Assembly: GCF_010183535.1 (NCBI RefSeq)
Contig: NC_071332.1
Coordinates: forward strand, 2,542,001-2,606,000
Length of the DNA: 64,000 nucleotides
DNA from: Caenorhabditis remanei
Taxonomy: Eukaryota; Nematoda; Chromadorea; Rhabditida; Rhabditidae
Direction: 5' to 3'
Part shown: positions 32,613-43,570 of the stretch, piece by piece
Numbering within the stretch: position 1 is the first letter of the stretch
How the letters are laid out: each line of letters opens with the position of its first letter
Program-made: the position numbers and the translations under genes
The notes under the pieces: generated by a model
What the model was told of the DNA's origin: nothing
Databases searched by the model: none
Seen by the model: the letters and a program-made list of their open reading frames with translations, nothing else

Positions 32613-33194
32613 ATATGCTTTTTAGGTGAACCCTCGCTGACTAGTGAGTTTGGCAATCGCGCTCTAGTGAAACGTATAGCTAACAATCAAACCAAAATAT
32701 TATAAAACTGATTTTTTAAATGTCTGGTTCCGCGACCGCCCTGTTCTAGAATACCTGAGTGGCTGGTATCGAAAAATATTGGGAATTGCACTTTACTGAA
32801 GTATATGTACATATTTAAAAAAAAACAGCGTTTGGAACTGAGAAAATCAGACAGACGGAGATTTGGGTAGAGCACCATGTACTGTGTAGTTTGTTGCAGA
32901 TGAAAAAAACAACTATTTTTAAACGTTTGCTGAAAATTTTTTGCTGAAAAGCGGTTCAAACACTTTATAAGAATAAAAGCCATGCGCTATTCAAAGTTTC
33001 ATCTCCTCGAAGTAAAAAAAAGATGATGGATTTAATGGGACACATCTTGTGGAAATTGGATTCATAAAACAAGGAATTGAAGTTTGAAGAATACATTTTT
33101 GGAAACGTTTAAAAAAGTACAAATTGAGCTACATAAAGGATCATTTTTGAATAAAGTGTTGTTTCGAAACGTTGTGGCTCATGAACGATTGTTC

Positions 33195-33375
33195 AAGTTT
33201 GTGTTGGTTGTGTAGATCAAACTTACCTCTCTATTTTTGTAGTTGACAAATTTTTGATAGCTCTTGTAGCTTTTCAGATATGCGCCATTGAAGTTAGCTG
33301 TAGAAAGAGAGGGGGAGACGCAGAGAAGTGAGAGTGTCTGGTTTGTCTGCGTCTCTTTCTCTTGGCCACGAGGGG
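33195..33375. repeat. PAL-A half copy with both core strands
   Basis: Left arm (GTGTAGATCAAACTTACC) plus core GAGACGCAGAGAAGTGAGAG and the mirrored TCTGCGTCTC. The right arm is missing. Confidence 0.8.
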
Positions 33376-33939
33376 TTTCTAACATTGTAAAAATACTAAA
33401 AAAGGAAACTTGCACTATAACCACAATGTAAAAATTCATCATAATTTCCTTTCTTTATTGGCTTAAATTATTCATACAAATCAAAAATTCTCACTGGGAA
33501 AAAGAAGGAAGAAGGCAACATTTGGTAGTTTCAAAGAGGCTCGTATTCATTGACCCGCATACTAAAAAAAAAAGAGAAATAAATTAATTATTCAATAAAA
33601 CTAACAAAAAATCTAAGAGCAATCAGAAACTACAAGAAGTGGTATGGCTGGTGTCGATTTACGGCGATTTTTGTTAGAAGATGGCGATGAGGAGGCGGAG
33701 TCAGGAGGGAGAATCAAGTTATTTGGGTTTGTATGGGTGAAGGGGAGAGATAAAAGGGGACTGATGAGAAGAGAGGAAGTGTTGCTGGTCAGGGAGACAC
33801 GCTCGTTTTGGTCACGCTGAAAAAATATGTGGATTTACGGCGTAAATCGACACGAAATGAAGATTTGAGTTGCAAGGACGTTTTGAAACCGTCAGAAAAA
33901 CATCTGTCTAAACTAGCAAGCCTGAGAGGGTCAGGGACG

Positions 33940-34605
33940 TTTTAGAACCGGCCGATTTGCAACTAAAATGTATCAGTTTATAACTTGAGACGTTTGGAAA
34001 CCAACTACAGCATAGTTGTCAAGGCCCGGCCCGGGCCGGGCCGGGCCGGGCCTTGTCGGCGAAATCAGGGCCCGGCCCGGCCCGGCCCGGGCCGGGCCGG
34101 GCTTAAGGCCCGGCCCGAAGGCCCGGGCAAATTGGCGCGAAAGTCAAATTTTCAAATTTTTTTAAAATTTTTTGAATTTTTTTGATTTTTTTCGCGAAAA
34201 AGTCAAATTTTCGACTATCAGTCAGAATTAGAAGAAATTCTGAAAAATAGTTAAAAATGGTCACATTTCCGATGAAAAATTGAAAAAATTTCGAAAAAAA
34301 AAATTGGAAAAAAAAGGGTCATTTTTTGAAGCCGGGCCTTCGGGCCGGGCCGGGCCTTGAAAATTTTCCACCGGCCCGGCCCGGCCCGGGCCTTCGGGCC
34401 TTGCCGGGCCTTGCCGGGCCGGCCCGGGCCTTGACAACTATGAACTACAGTGACCAAGTTACGCTGACCAAAATAACTTTTGTCAATTTTATCTAGAATT
34501 TTTAGATTTTAATTATCTAACGTTCAAATAAGCTGACTGTCTGGTTTCGAAACGTCTCAGGTTATAAACTGACAAATTTCAGTTGCAAATCGACCCTGAT
34601 TGCTT
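33940..34605. mobile_element. Older inverted repeat disrupted by a hAT-type MITE
   Basis: CGATTTGCAACTAAAATGTA...CAGTTTATAACTTGAGACGTTTGG at 33952-34001 is mirrored by CTGGTTTCGAAACGTCTCAGG...TTCAGTTGCAAATCG at 34541-34595. The space between them holds the element at 34011-34442 and about 90 bp of other sequence. Related GAAACGTCT words continue to 34830. Confidence 0.7.
34003..34450. mobile_element. Non-autonomous hAT element, GGCCCGGCCC-rich, with 8-bp target duplication
   Basis: The element 34011-34442 (432 bp) has terminal inverted repeats CATAGTTGTCAAGGCCCGG. It is flanked by the exact direct repeat AACTACAG at 34003-34010 and 34443-34450. An 8-bp duplication and CA..G termini are hallmarks of the hAT superfamily. 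Subterminal GGCCCGGCCCGGGCC arrays (34023-34130 and 34330-34430) surround an AT-rich centre. No transposase is encoded. Confidence 0.85.
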
Positions 34606-34844
34606 GCAGGTATGTTTCCGACAACATTTCACATTTCAAAACCAGGACGTTTCGAAACCGAGACATTTGGGAACATGACACAAGGAAGACTTGTAATCAA
34701 GATGTCCCGGTTCTTAATCGTCTCAGTTTCAGAACGTTCTGGTTTCAAAACGTCTCAGTTCTAGAGAGTCTGGTTCGAAAATTTTTTTTGAAATCGACTT
34801 GTTTTGAGACGTCTGTTTACTAAGGAAGACACCTGAGTGACCGT

Positions 34845-35112
34845 GAAGTTATGGAACGTGACCTACATCATTGGAGAGCTGAACAAACACTGATTCCAAA
34901 TATATCATCAGTTTTTGCACACGAGGCCTAGTATTTGAGAAAAAAGAGATCAAAGTTTGGGCCTTTCCACATTTCAGTAAGGTAATGACTTGTCAGAGGT
35001 CCAAAATTTCACATCGTTTTTCTCGAAAATCAGGCCTCGAGGGCAAAAACTGAATATATATTTCGAATCAGCGTTTTCTCAGCTTTTCAATGATATAGGC
35101 CTCTCCTAGTCA
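34845..35112. repeat. Complete PAL-C palindrome touching the fshr-1 stop codon
   Basis: The left arm GAAGTTATGGAACGTGACC...CAAAGTTTGGGCC and the right arm GGTCCAAAATTTCAC...ATGATATAGGCC mirror each other. The right edge merges with CTCCTAGTCAG, which includes the fshr-1 TAG (35106-35108 on the minus strand). The fshr-1 3' UTR therefore consists of this element. Confidence 0.75.
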
Positions 35113-38100
35113 GTTTCAAAACCCACCGATCCCGCCGACGACGCAATCGATCCTCTTCCAGAATCCGCCGATCCCTCTTGTCTCCTCCCCAACGTCAGTA
35201 TTCGATTCAACGAGGATCTCAATTTTCTCCGTGGATGAGGCACATGTTCATGATGACTTTCACTTGAGTGCTCTGATAGATCCGACACTTCTGGCACCGA
35301 CGACACAATCCGTTTCAGGAATGATATCCGATTTTTTCTATCTGATCTGGGCGTGGTCGGTGAGATAGGGATGTCGAAGGACACTCTGGGAGAGGCACTT
35401 CCACGTCTAGTGTCATAATCGAAAAGCATGGCGTCAGAAGCGCGTGAAGAGACGTTCGAGCCACGTGGAGTGCTGTTCAGAGATGTCGTCTGGAATTCAT
35501 AACAAAAATTACTAAAAGTTCTTATCTACCCTGATAGAAAGTTATTGATATACCTGGCCTACCTGGGTAACTGCCAAGTGCATTCCTGACGGGCTCGTTT
35601 GCTCATCTCGACTTCTCCTATGAGCTCCAGGAGGTTGTGAGTGATAAAAATTGGATAAGGAGCTCGCTGCATTCAGGGGACCAGTGGTGATCCGTCGGAT
35701 GACTGGAAGGGTTTTACTCCTTACACGATGTTGAATAACCTCAGTAAAGAAAACATAGAGAAATGGATTGGCAAACGCGTTGATTGGGAAGAAGAAGACG
35801 AGAACGAATTTGGCGGAGGAGAGGGATAATAAGGGGAAGCCGATTGTGGCGGTGAATCCGAAGAAGAGGGTTGGGAACCAGCAGATCAAATCGGTGACGA
35901 CGAGTACGGTCATTTTGGTGATGAGCGCGCGATCTTCTTCGCGGGTTTCGTTTTCCTGGAATAAAGGAGTTTACAACTTTGTAACAGCTTTTAATAACTT
36001 GTTAACTACTTGATCCATTGTTGACTCACAACTGTTAACAACTTCTCACAACTCTGAACAACTTGCAACAACTCAGTTGCGGGAACTTACAACTGATCAC
36101 ATTTGTCTCAACTTGCTCAAATCTTGACCGAAATTTGTGCGAACTTGGTTCATCTTAACTTCAACTTGATAGCCTATTGTTACAACATAGCGCAACTTTT
36201 CGCAATTTGCTCAAAATTTGTATAAGTGGCACCAAAAATTCGTTTGCAATTTTCTATTTTTGCAAAACTTGTTCCAAACAACTTTACAACTGTTTCACAA
36301 TTTTTCACAACTTGTTAAAAGTTTGATCAAATATTGCACCAAAGTTGTTAACAACTCATCGTAACCTATCGCAACTTGCAACAACTCAGTTGCAGGATCT
36401 CACAACTGCTCACAACTTTTGCACCTTAAAACAACTTGTCACGACTGCTTACAGCTCAACTTTTCGAAACTTGCTTCAGACTTGTCAAAAAGTGGGTCCA
36501 AAAAGTTGTGAGCAATTTGATGGTAACCTGTTACAACTTTGTTGCAACTCGTTTTTTTTTTTTTTTTTTTTTGTAATTTATCAATAGTTGAAACAACTAG
36601 CTTGCAACTTTTCACAACTTTTGAGAATCACAATTGTTAGCAACTTTTCTATTGTGTACAACTTCAAGTAAAACTTGTTCCAAAGTTGAAAATCGAGTAT
36701 TATTTACAACTGTTTCACAATTTCTCATAACTTTTCACAACTATCTCGCAACTTTTTACAACTTTCTTACAACTTTTTAGAACTCTTTCACAACTTTCTC
36801 ACAACTCACCTTCAACATCTTCACAATAAACCCATATGACAACGCCATTGCCGCAAACGCCAAAAAGTTGAAGCTCAACCCGAAAATCAAGTAACCCTTA
36901 TCAAACATCGTCGTAGCCTTTAACGGCAGACAAACACTGCTCTCCGAGTAGGAAGACACTCCGAACCAAGGGAGAATCGCCATAATGATAGCAAATAGCC
37001 ATCCTCCAATCATCAAAAGCACTCCAACTTTTGGGCTGAGTCTCCGCCCACGGAACGATTGACGTGTGTTGTAAGACATCTCAAAAGCTATTAGAAACAT
37101 GGAAATAATGCCGAGCTCTGACGCGAAAACCGCCAGGAATCCAGCAGCTCGGCAACCCCATCCAGTCTGCCACCAGACAGCGTGTCGGTAGTATTCATCA
37201 GACATTTTCGCATCAGCTATAGCCAAGACTGCTAGGTAGACTCCTGCAACCTTTTTTGTTTCATAATAATACCGTACCCGGTATACGGTGTACCTACCTG
37301 TAAACATATCCGCCACCGACATATTTATCATATACAGGTAATGCATCCTCATCCGTTTCTCATAGACAATTCCTAACAAGACCCATACTATGATGTTACC
37401 AACGATAGCTGCTAGACAGACAACCCATACAGCGATACGGAGGAATGGGTAACCGACGATATTCTCGCATGGATTCAAGGCGTCTGGCTGGGGGTAGCAG
37501 GTGATGTTCGAGTAGTATTTTTGGACTTCTTCTCCGATAGATTGGCAGGGTTCTGCTCCGATTTCGGTGAAGGCTGGAAGAAATTCAGAGGGTTAGAGAT
37601 GACTGAAAAGTTGTGAGGATTCTGAATTTGTTTTCAAAATTTTTGTAGTGTCAAAGTACGCCGAGTTTAGGGGATTTATTCCATTTTTAATTTGAAAGCA
37701 GATTAGGAATCCTCATTACTGTAGCTTTGTGTTTATGCAATTTCCAGCATTCTAAGACGTTAGGCAACTAATTAAGCTAATTGACATTCCAATTAACAGT
37801 CTTAATACAATTTTTCAAGTAAGAATTTGGAATCTGTATTGAAAATTTGTTAAGCCGAGTTATAGAGGCTCAAAAGTTTAACCCTCGTAACTCGGTTCAG
37901 TCTTTCTCAATTCAAAATTTTAAAACTGTTCTGAAATCCCAATGACCTCAGCTGTCTAGTCAAATAGTTTATGAGAATTAAAATTTGCTTAATGTTCAGT
38001 GATCTACAGGGTTTCGTGACGTCAGTAACTACCTATGTACCTTTGAGCGTGCCGGCCTTATCATCTTGTTTCAGAATCCCAAAAGGCGGAAGGCGGAAAA

Positions 38101-41100
38101 AAATGTCACAACAACGATTTTGGTCTTATTTTACCATAAATAACCTTTAAAAATGGCTAAACTTGCGTTAAAATTTGTTTTTTTTTTGTCACAAATCTCA
38201 GAAAATAACAGTAAATTCAAGAAGGCGAACAAATGCATAACTTGAGACAACGCTACTATGTATTCGATGCTGATTTATGTGAGATAGTTGAAAAATTGCG
38301 TGAAAAATTGATAAAATAGAAACCTAGGTCAATTTGAAGTAGACCAACGTGTTCAGCTCGGTAAGAGCTTTTAGAAAAGTATAATCATGACTAGGTTTGG
38401 TGCAAGTTGGGTCTCGACACGACAATACGGTATACGCATTTAAACTTGGGTTACTGTAGTTTTCGTGGTAGGACCTATTTAGTCAGAACAGGGGCATGAT
38501 CCTACTATTCTGAAAACTCTTGACGAGCTGATTCTGAAAATGGTATACATTTTTTGATATCTTTCATTACAATCCTTGTACCTTTTCTGTCTAAAGCAAC
38601 TTACGCGGCAACTCATCCTCATCCGCGTCATCCGGTCCCGTATAAGTACTATTATCGGTCCATTCCCTCAACAACATTTCCAAAAAGTCCACTTTAGTCT
38701 CTCGCTTCTTCCGTCTCGCCATCTTCTGTTGCTCCCGCTTCTCGCAAATTCTCTTGTGGATTTCCTTCGCGTTACGTTGGTATTTACCATTATCATTCAT
38801 AGTCACATCGTCGACGTACTGGAAAATGGTGTAATGGAGCAAGTTTACTTAGGTCATGGAGTCAGTTTGGAGTTATGTAACGTGACAAATACCGTTGGAA
38901 AGCTGCGAAAACACTGATTACAAATATATATTCAGTTGTTGCCCTCGAGGCCTGGTATTTGATAAAAAACAGCGAAAAATTTGTCATTTTTCAGAAGTTT
39001 GACCTCGTTTTTCTCGAATACCAGGACTCGTGGGGAAAAACTGATTATATATTTGGAAACAGCGTTTTTTCAGCTTTCCAATGATATAAGTCACGACCCA
39101 AATCTCCTAGTTGGCTCTGAGAATTTCTCACCTTAAAAAGACAACAATGATGTGGATAGGTGAAGTGTGCGGTTTCCAGATCCGTAAAACTTAGAACACT
39201 CGGTAGCCGCTTGAGGGTTGGCACATTGTTCAGTACCAACGTCTTCAATTTTTTCAGCCCGTTTATAGGTAAAGTGCTGATGGAGGTATGCGACAAGTCC
39301 CTGTAACAAAATTTCGGGTTTTCAGGCAGCAAAAATCTGTAAACTTTGAGGTAGCGTCACGGTTCTAGGTTTTGTTCAACCACCTCAAATTTACATTCAC
39401 TGTGTAGATCAAAAATAGATCTTCACTTTTGCAGTTGACAGTTTTCTTGTATCTACTCAAAGTTTCGAAATACACTCCTTTGAAGTTAAGCGGTGATAAG
39501 GCGAGAGAGTGGGAGACACAGAGAAGCTCGACGCCCTCCTCTTTCCACACGCTCTCTCGCTCTCTCCGCAGCGTCTATCTTTGAAGACGTGTATCTTGAA
39601 AGCGTGAAGAGCTATCAAAAAGTTGTCAACTACAAAAATGAAGATCAATTTCTGAACTATATTTTTATAATTAACCTGAAACTTACAACGTTTGCAGACC
39701 GCCCATATTCTTAAAAGCGTCGACTGAAAGACTTCTAAGATTTGGGTTATTGTTGAGTCTTAGCTTTAAGAATTGACTTTCTGTGAACGCGTAGCCGGAT
39801 ATTTCCAGAAGATTGTTTTCAGATAACACAAGGGTACGCGCTCTGACGTTTCGGACTTTGGAGTCGCCGATGAATTTTATCTGTAATTTGAATCAAGTGG
39901 GTGGCCGTGGAAAAGGATTACCTTATTCTGCGACAAGTCAATCCGATCTACAGTAACATGATGTGAATCTGTCATTCTGAGTGATGGCATTGTGCGAAGT
40001 CCGTTATTCTTCAATATCACAGTCTGAATCTTCGTGTTATTCACCAATAGTTTCCCGGAAATCTCTCGCAAATTCGGACATCTCACAACGGAAAGTTTTC
40101 GGAGTTTAGGCAAAACGGTGAAGGAAACTCCGTCGATATGCTCGAGATGGACCGAGTTGTCGATTTCTCTGTAATTTTGAGAATTGGGTTATTGAGGATG
40201 AGGCTGAAACTCACAGCTCACGAATCGATGGGTAGGCATCGAAAAAGTTGGGCGTGATCTCGGTGATGGAGGTGTTGTGGAGGTATCTGGAAATTTTGAA
40301 GAGTCTAGATTCCGAATAGTTGTCGCGTGTCAGGAGTCTCCATTCCTTCAGACGCGTCGCGGTTCGTAGCAAGCTTCGCGTGCCCGCAGACTTTAAATTG
40401 TCCGAGGCGTCGCGTATCAGAGAATTAAGGTTCGGCACGTGCGTCGCGGGCCAAGAAGCTCAGTAGCGTTGCGTGTCAGGGATTTCAGTTTCTTTAGAAG
40501 CGTCGCGGTTCGTAACAAGCGTTGCGTGCCCACAGACTTTAGAATGCCCGAGGCGTGGCGTATCAGCGAATTAATTTCCGGCACCTACGTCGCGTGTCAG
40601 GGACCCCAATTCCTTTAGACGCGTCGCGTGTCCAGACCATCAAAATGCCATCAAAAGCGTCAGTGATCTCAGCTCTGTCAGAAACGGCGCGTGCTTTAAG
40701 TTTTTAGTCTCTCTGGGGCGTCGCGTGTCAAGAATCTTTGTTCCGGTAAGTGCGTCGCGTATTAAGAGCCTCTTTGACCTCTAGTTTTCGTTTCTCAACA
40801 GAGCGCCACTGAGTACTGTCATACAGCGCACATTCCAATCAATCATTTTTACAATTTCAACAAAACGAAAACTTACAAATAGCCGACATCCTCAACCAAG
40901 TCGTCCGACAACTGTGACACCTCCCATCCCATACAACAACACTCGGGTTGCTTGTACCTTTTCGTTTGTTTACAAACACATCCGCCTCCTCCACCGATAT
41001 CTGCTTTTAACGCCATACACGAATGTTTCGTTTCGGCTAGACTCAACGCATTCTGGCATAGGGATACGGTGAATAGAAGGAATAGAAAAATGAATGATGG

Positions 41101-41133
41101 TGGAAGAATCGATCGATATGTTGAGCATGTCAT
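35106..41133 (-). CDS. fshr-1: FSHR-1 leucine-rich-repeat glycoprotein-hormone-type receptor
   Basis: Ten minus-strand exons in consistent phase: 40877-41133, 40215-40286, 39922-40168, 39687-39880, 39132-39300, 38605-38818, 37298-37573, 36810-37243, 35563-35955, 35106-35489; 879 residues. Seen in order: signal peptide (about 1-28), Cys-rich N cap (CVCKQTKRYKQPECCC), leucine-rich repeats to about residue 300, hinge motif YPHHCCLFK, an acidic/basic hinge with RRKKRE, then NPCENIVGYPFLRI entering TM1 at about 419, and seven TM segments ending with NPFLY. The Ser-rich cytoplasmic tail is about 150 residues. This is the LGR/TSHR-FSHR architecture; C. elegans FSHR-1 works in innate immunity, stress response and neuromuscular signalling, through Gs. 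The TM3 end reads FEMSYNTR where vertebrate homologues have ERW. Introns hold a PAL-A copy, a PAL-C copy and two low-complexity arrays. Confidence 0.92.
35965..36808. repeat. CAACTT-rich low-complexity array (fshr-1 intron)
   Basis: Nearly the whole 854-bp intron between exons 36810-37243 and 35563-35955 consists of imperfect (T/C)(T/C)ACAACTT(T/G)... words (CACAACTTTT, GCAACTTGTT and similar). It is interrupted by a T-run near 36551-36571. Confidence 0.85.
37605..37965. repeat. Two diverged PAL-B copies (fshr-1 intron)
   Basis: 37607-37735 (GTGAGGATTCTGAATTTG...AGATTAGGAATCCTCATTAC) and 37820-37962 (AAGAATTTGGAATCTG...CTGAAATCCCAATGACCTCAGC). Confidence 0.6.
37966..38604. other. fshr-1 intron remainder with a short dispersed repeat
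   Basis: 38345-38490 matches the repeat in egl-47 at 16265-16440. The rest is AT-rich without visible features. Confidence 0.45.
38850..39115. repeat. Complete PAL-C palindrome (fshr-1 intron)
   Basis: GGAGTTATGTAACGTGAC...CGAGGCCTGGTATTTG is mirrored by CGAATACCAGGACTCG...ATGATATAAGTCACG. It fills most of the 313-bp intron 38819-39131. Confidence 0.8.
39340..39668. repeat. Long-form PAL-A copy filling an fshr-1 intron
   Basis: It starts with the extended end CTGTAAACTTTGAGGTAGCG...GGTTCTAGG (39339-39370), then the usual GTGTAGATCAAAAATAGATC arm, GAGACACAGAGAAGCTCGAC core and right arm to 39650. The intron is 39301-39686, so the MITE is nearly the whole intron. Confidence 0.85.
40430..40775. 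repeat. GCGTCGCGTGTCAGG degenerate minisatellite (fshr-1 intron 1)
   Basis: GTCGCGTGTCAGGGA-like and GTCGCGGTTCGTA-like words recur about every 50-60 bp, with CCTTTAGACGC, TTTAGAATG(C)CCGAGGCG and GCATATCAG variants. The array begins inside the 590-bp first intron and extends faintly toward 40320. Confidence 0.7.
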
Positions 41134-41139
41134 TTGAGC

Positions 41140-41560
41140 AGCGGGCGCGACCGGTTGACTCGCCCCCCGACTACATTCAAATTGATTAGCGGACTGATAA
41201 GGAAATAGTGTGGCGTGGAGTAGAGACGCAGTGATGAGTTGGTTGGAAGTCAGAAATCTGTAAATTGTTATTGTTGATTAATAAGGTAACAGAGAAAAAG
41301 TGTGTATAGTAAAGGTCACATGGTATAAGCTGTGTCAAGTGACCAAGATACTGTAAGAAAGGAAAAAACAGTGAATGTCTTATCAGTGGCAAAGAAAATG
41401 TGTTGAAAAAAGATAATCAAACATCAAATACTAAAATAGAAATGGGAGTTCTTCTTCGTTTTCCTGTTAGCTCTTTTATACATTAGAATCGCCAAAATTG
41501 ACTCATTTGTCTTTAAAGTCACAAATCTCGAAATCTACAACTTGTATATAAAAATTGTTA
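41140..41560. other. Immediate upstream region of fshr-1
   Basis: The fshr-1 promoter is expected here. I see no recognisable motif; the sequence is unique and free of the palindromic families. Confidence 0.4.
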
Positions 41561-41564
41561 ACTA

Positions 41565-41890
41565 TTAAAAAATAGTTCAAAACTTTATCTACATTTTGTA
41601 GTTAACAACTTTTTGATAGCACTTCACGCTTTTGAGATACACGTCTTCAAAGATATGCTCTGAGGAGAGAGCGAGAGAGCGTGTGAAAAGAGGAGAGCGT
41701 CTAGCTTCTCTGCGTCTCCCACTCTCTCGCCTAATCACCACTTAACTTCAAAGGCGCGTATCTCGAAACCTTAAATAGCTACAAGAAAACTGTCAACTGC
41801 AAAAATAAAGATCTATTTTTGATCTACACAATGAATGTAAATTTGGGGCAGTCAGACGGCACCTAGAACCGTGTCGCTGCTTCAAAGTTC
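41565..41890. repeat. Long-form PAL-A copy
   Basis: The arm TCTACATTTTGTAGTTAACAA, the GAGAGCGTGTGAAAAGAGGAG core variant, and the extended right end ACCTAGAACCGTGTCGCTGC...AAAGTTCACAG (41857-41890). Confidence 0.85.
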
Positions 41891-42359
41891 ACAGATTTTT
41901 CACCAAAAATCCTATTTTTTGGAATTTTTAGAGAAATTTCGAAATGGAAACAAACATTATTACAAATGACACCGCGTTCTCCCTTCTCTCTGCCCATAAT
42001 TATGACTAAACCAATTGAGAACTGGACTGTTGAGTGACGTCATCAATTGCACTACAGACTAGAAAACGTAACAAACAAAATCAAGAAAAAAGAGTTGAAG
42101 ACTAAAATTTTTAGACGCTTCTCTGAAAATATTGTGCTTATCATTGAAATTCGACAAAGGCGGTGTCATCTTCTTCCCGGAAAACCGAAATTACGAAATG
42201 AGGCTATTTTAGGTGCATTTTCAGACTAAATATAGAATGTACAGTCATTTGAATAGGAGACTGATATCATTATAGTAAAATGACCGATCAGAAAAGAAAA
42301 AGACAAAATGTGTGATAAGAGACGCTAAGGTTATATTTACAAAGAATTTTTTTTTAAGA

Positions 42360-42680
42360 GAATAAATCTGTAAACTTCGAGATAGCGTCACGGTCCTAGG
42401 TGATGTCCGACTAGCCTAAATTTACATTCATTGTGTAGATCAAAAATAGATCTTTATTTTTGTAGTTGACAGTTTTCTTGTAGCTATTCAAGATTCTGAG
42501 ATATGCGCCTTTGAAGTTAGGCGGTGATAAGGCGAGAGAGTGGGAGACGCAGAGAAGCTAGACGCCCTCCTCTTTCCACACGCTCTCTCGCTCTCTCCGC
42601 AGAGCATATCTTTGAAGACGTGTATCTCAAAAGCGTGAAGAGCTATCAAAAAGTTGTAAACTACAAAAATGAAGATTAAA
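42360..42680. repeat. Long-form PAL-A copy
   Basis: Extended left end CTGTAAACTTCGAGATAGCG...GTCCTAGG, arm GTGTAGATCAAAAATAGATC, core GAGACGCAGAGAAGCTAGAC. Confidence 0.85.
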
Positions 42681-43069
42681 ATGTGGACTATTTTTTGTAA
42701 TTTTTTACGGGGGGTGTCAAAAATCAAAATTTTTAGTTTCAATCTGACCAGAATCAATGAAAACCAAAGAAAACCCAATGTTGGATCTGATAGAAATTGA
42801 TTTCTGAAAGTCAACATCAAAATACAACATTATTTTTAGATTTTTGATATGTTTTTCTTTTTTTTTTGAAAAAAAAGGTGCTTTTGTTGATATCTTCTCT
42901 ATTCACTGTTAAAAGACCATCCGGAGAGCGTGGGATAGAAATTTGAATGGTCTTGAATAGTTGAGTTCCGAAATTTCTAAAATGTAAACACGACAGAGAG
43001 AACTCTCACTATTTTTCAAAACCTGATGTAAGATAATGCCTACCAAATAATCCAATTTTTAGTGAAAAA

Positions 43070-43570
43070 TCTGTAAACTTTGAGATAGCGTCACGGCTCT
43101 AATTGTTTTTCGACTTATCCAAATTTACATTCACTGTGTAGATCAAAAATAGATCTTCATTTTTGCAGTTGACAGTTTTCTTGTAGCTATTCCGGGTTTC
43201 AAGATACACGCCTTTAAAGTTCAGCGGTGATAAGGCGAGAGAGTGGGAGACGCAGAGAAGCTAGACGCCCTCCTCTTTCAACACGCTCTCTCGCTCTCTC
43301 CTCGGCGCCATCTTTGAAGACGTGTATCTTGAAAGCGTGAAGAGCTATAAAAAAGTTGTCAACTACAAAAATGAAGCCCTATTCTTGATCTACACAACCA
43401 TAGTAAATTTGAGTTAGTACAGCTAACTTTGGCGCCATGAGACTCCTTGAAAGTTAGTCTCTGAATATCAGTCTACATCATACGCTACATATTTTTAAAG
43501 GTGCATATCTTAAAAGCGCAAACGTCAACTACAAAAATGTATTCTTAGTTGTGATCTACAAAAACTAAAT
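43070..43570. repeat. Long-form PAL-A copy plus a right-end fragment
   Basis: The copy at 43070-43405 is closely similar to those at 39340 and 42360. A terminal fragment (GTGCATATCTTAAAAGCGC...TGATCTACA) lies at 43498-43562. Confidence 0.85.

Noticed and set aside
34011..34442. GC-rich block considered as a CpG-island-like promoter
   Set aside because: The 8-bp direct duplication and inverted termini show it is a hAT-type MITE.
35768..36013. Plus-strand open frame over fshr-1
   Set aside because: It is the antisense shadow of fshr-1 exon 35563-35955.
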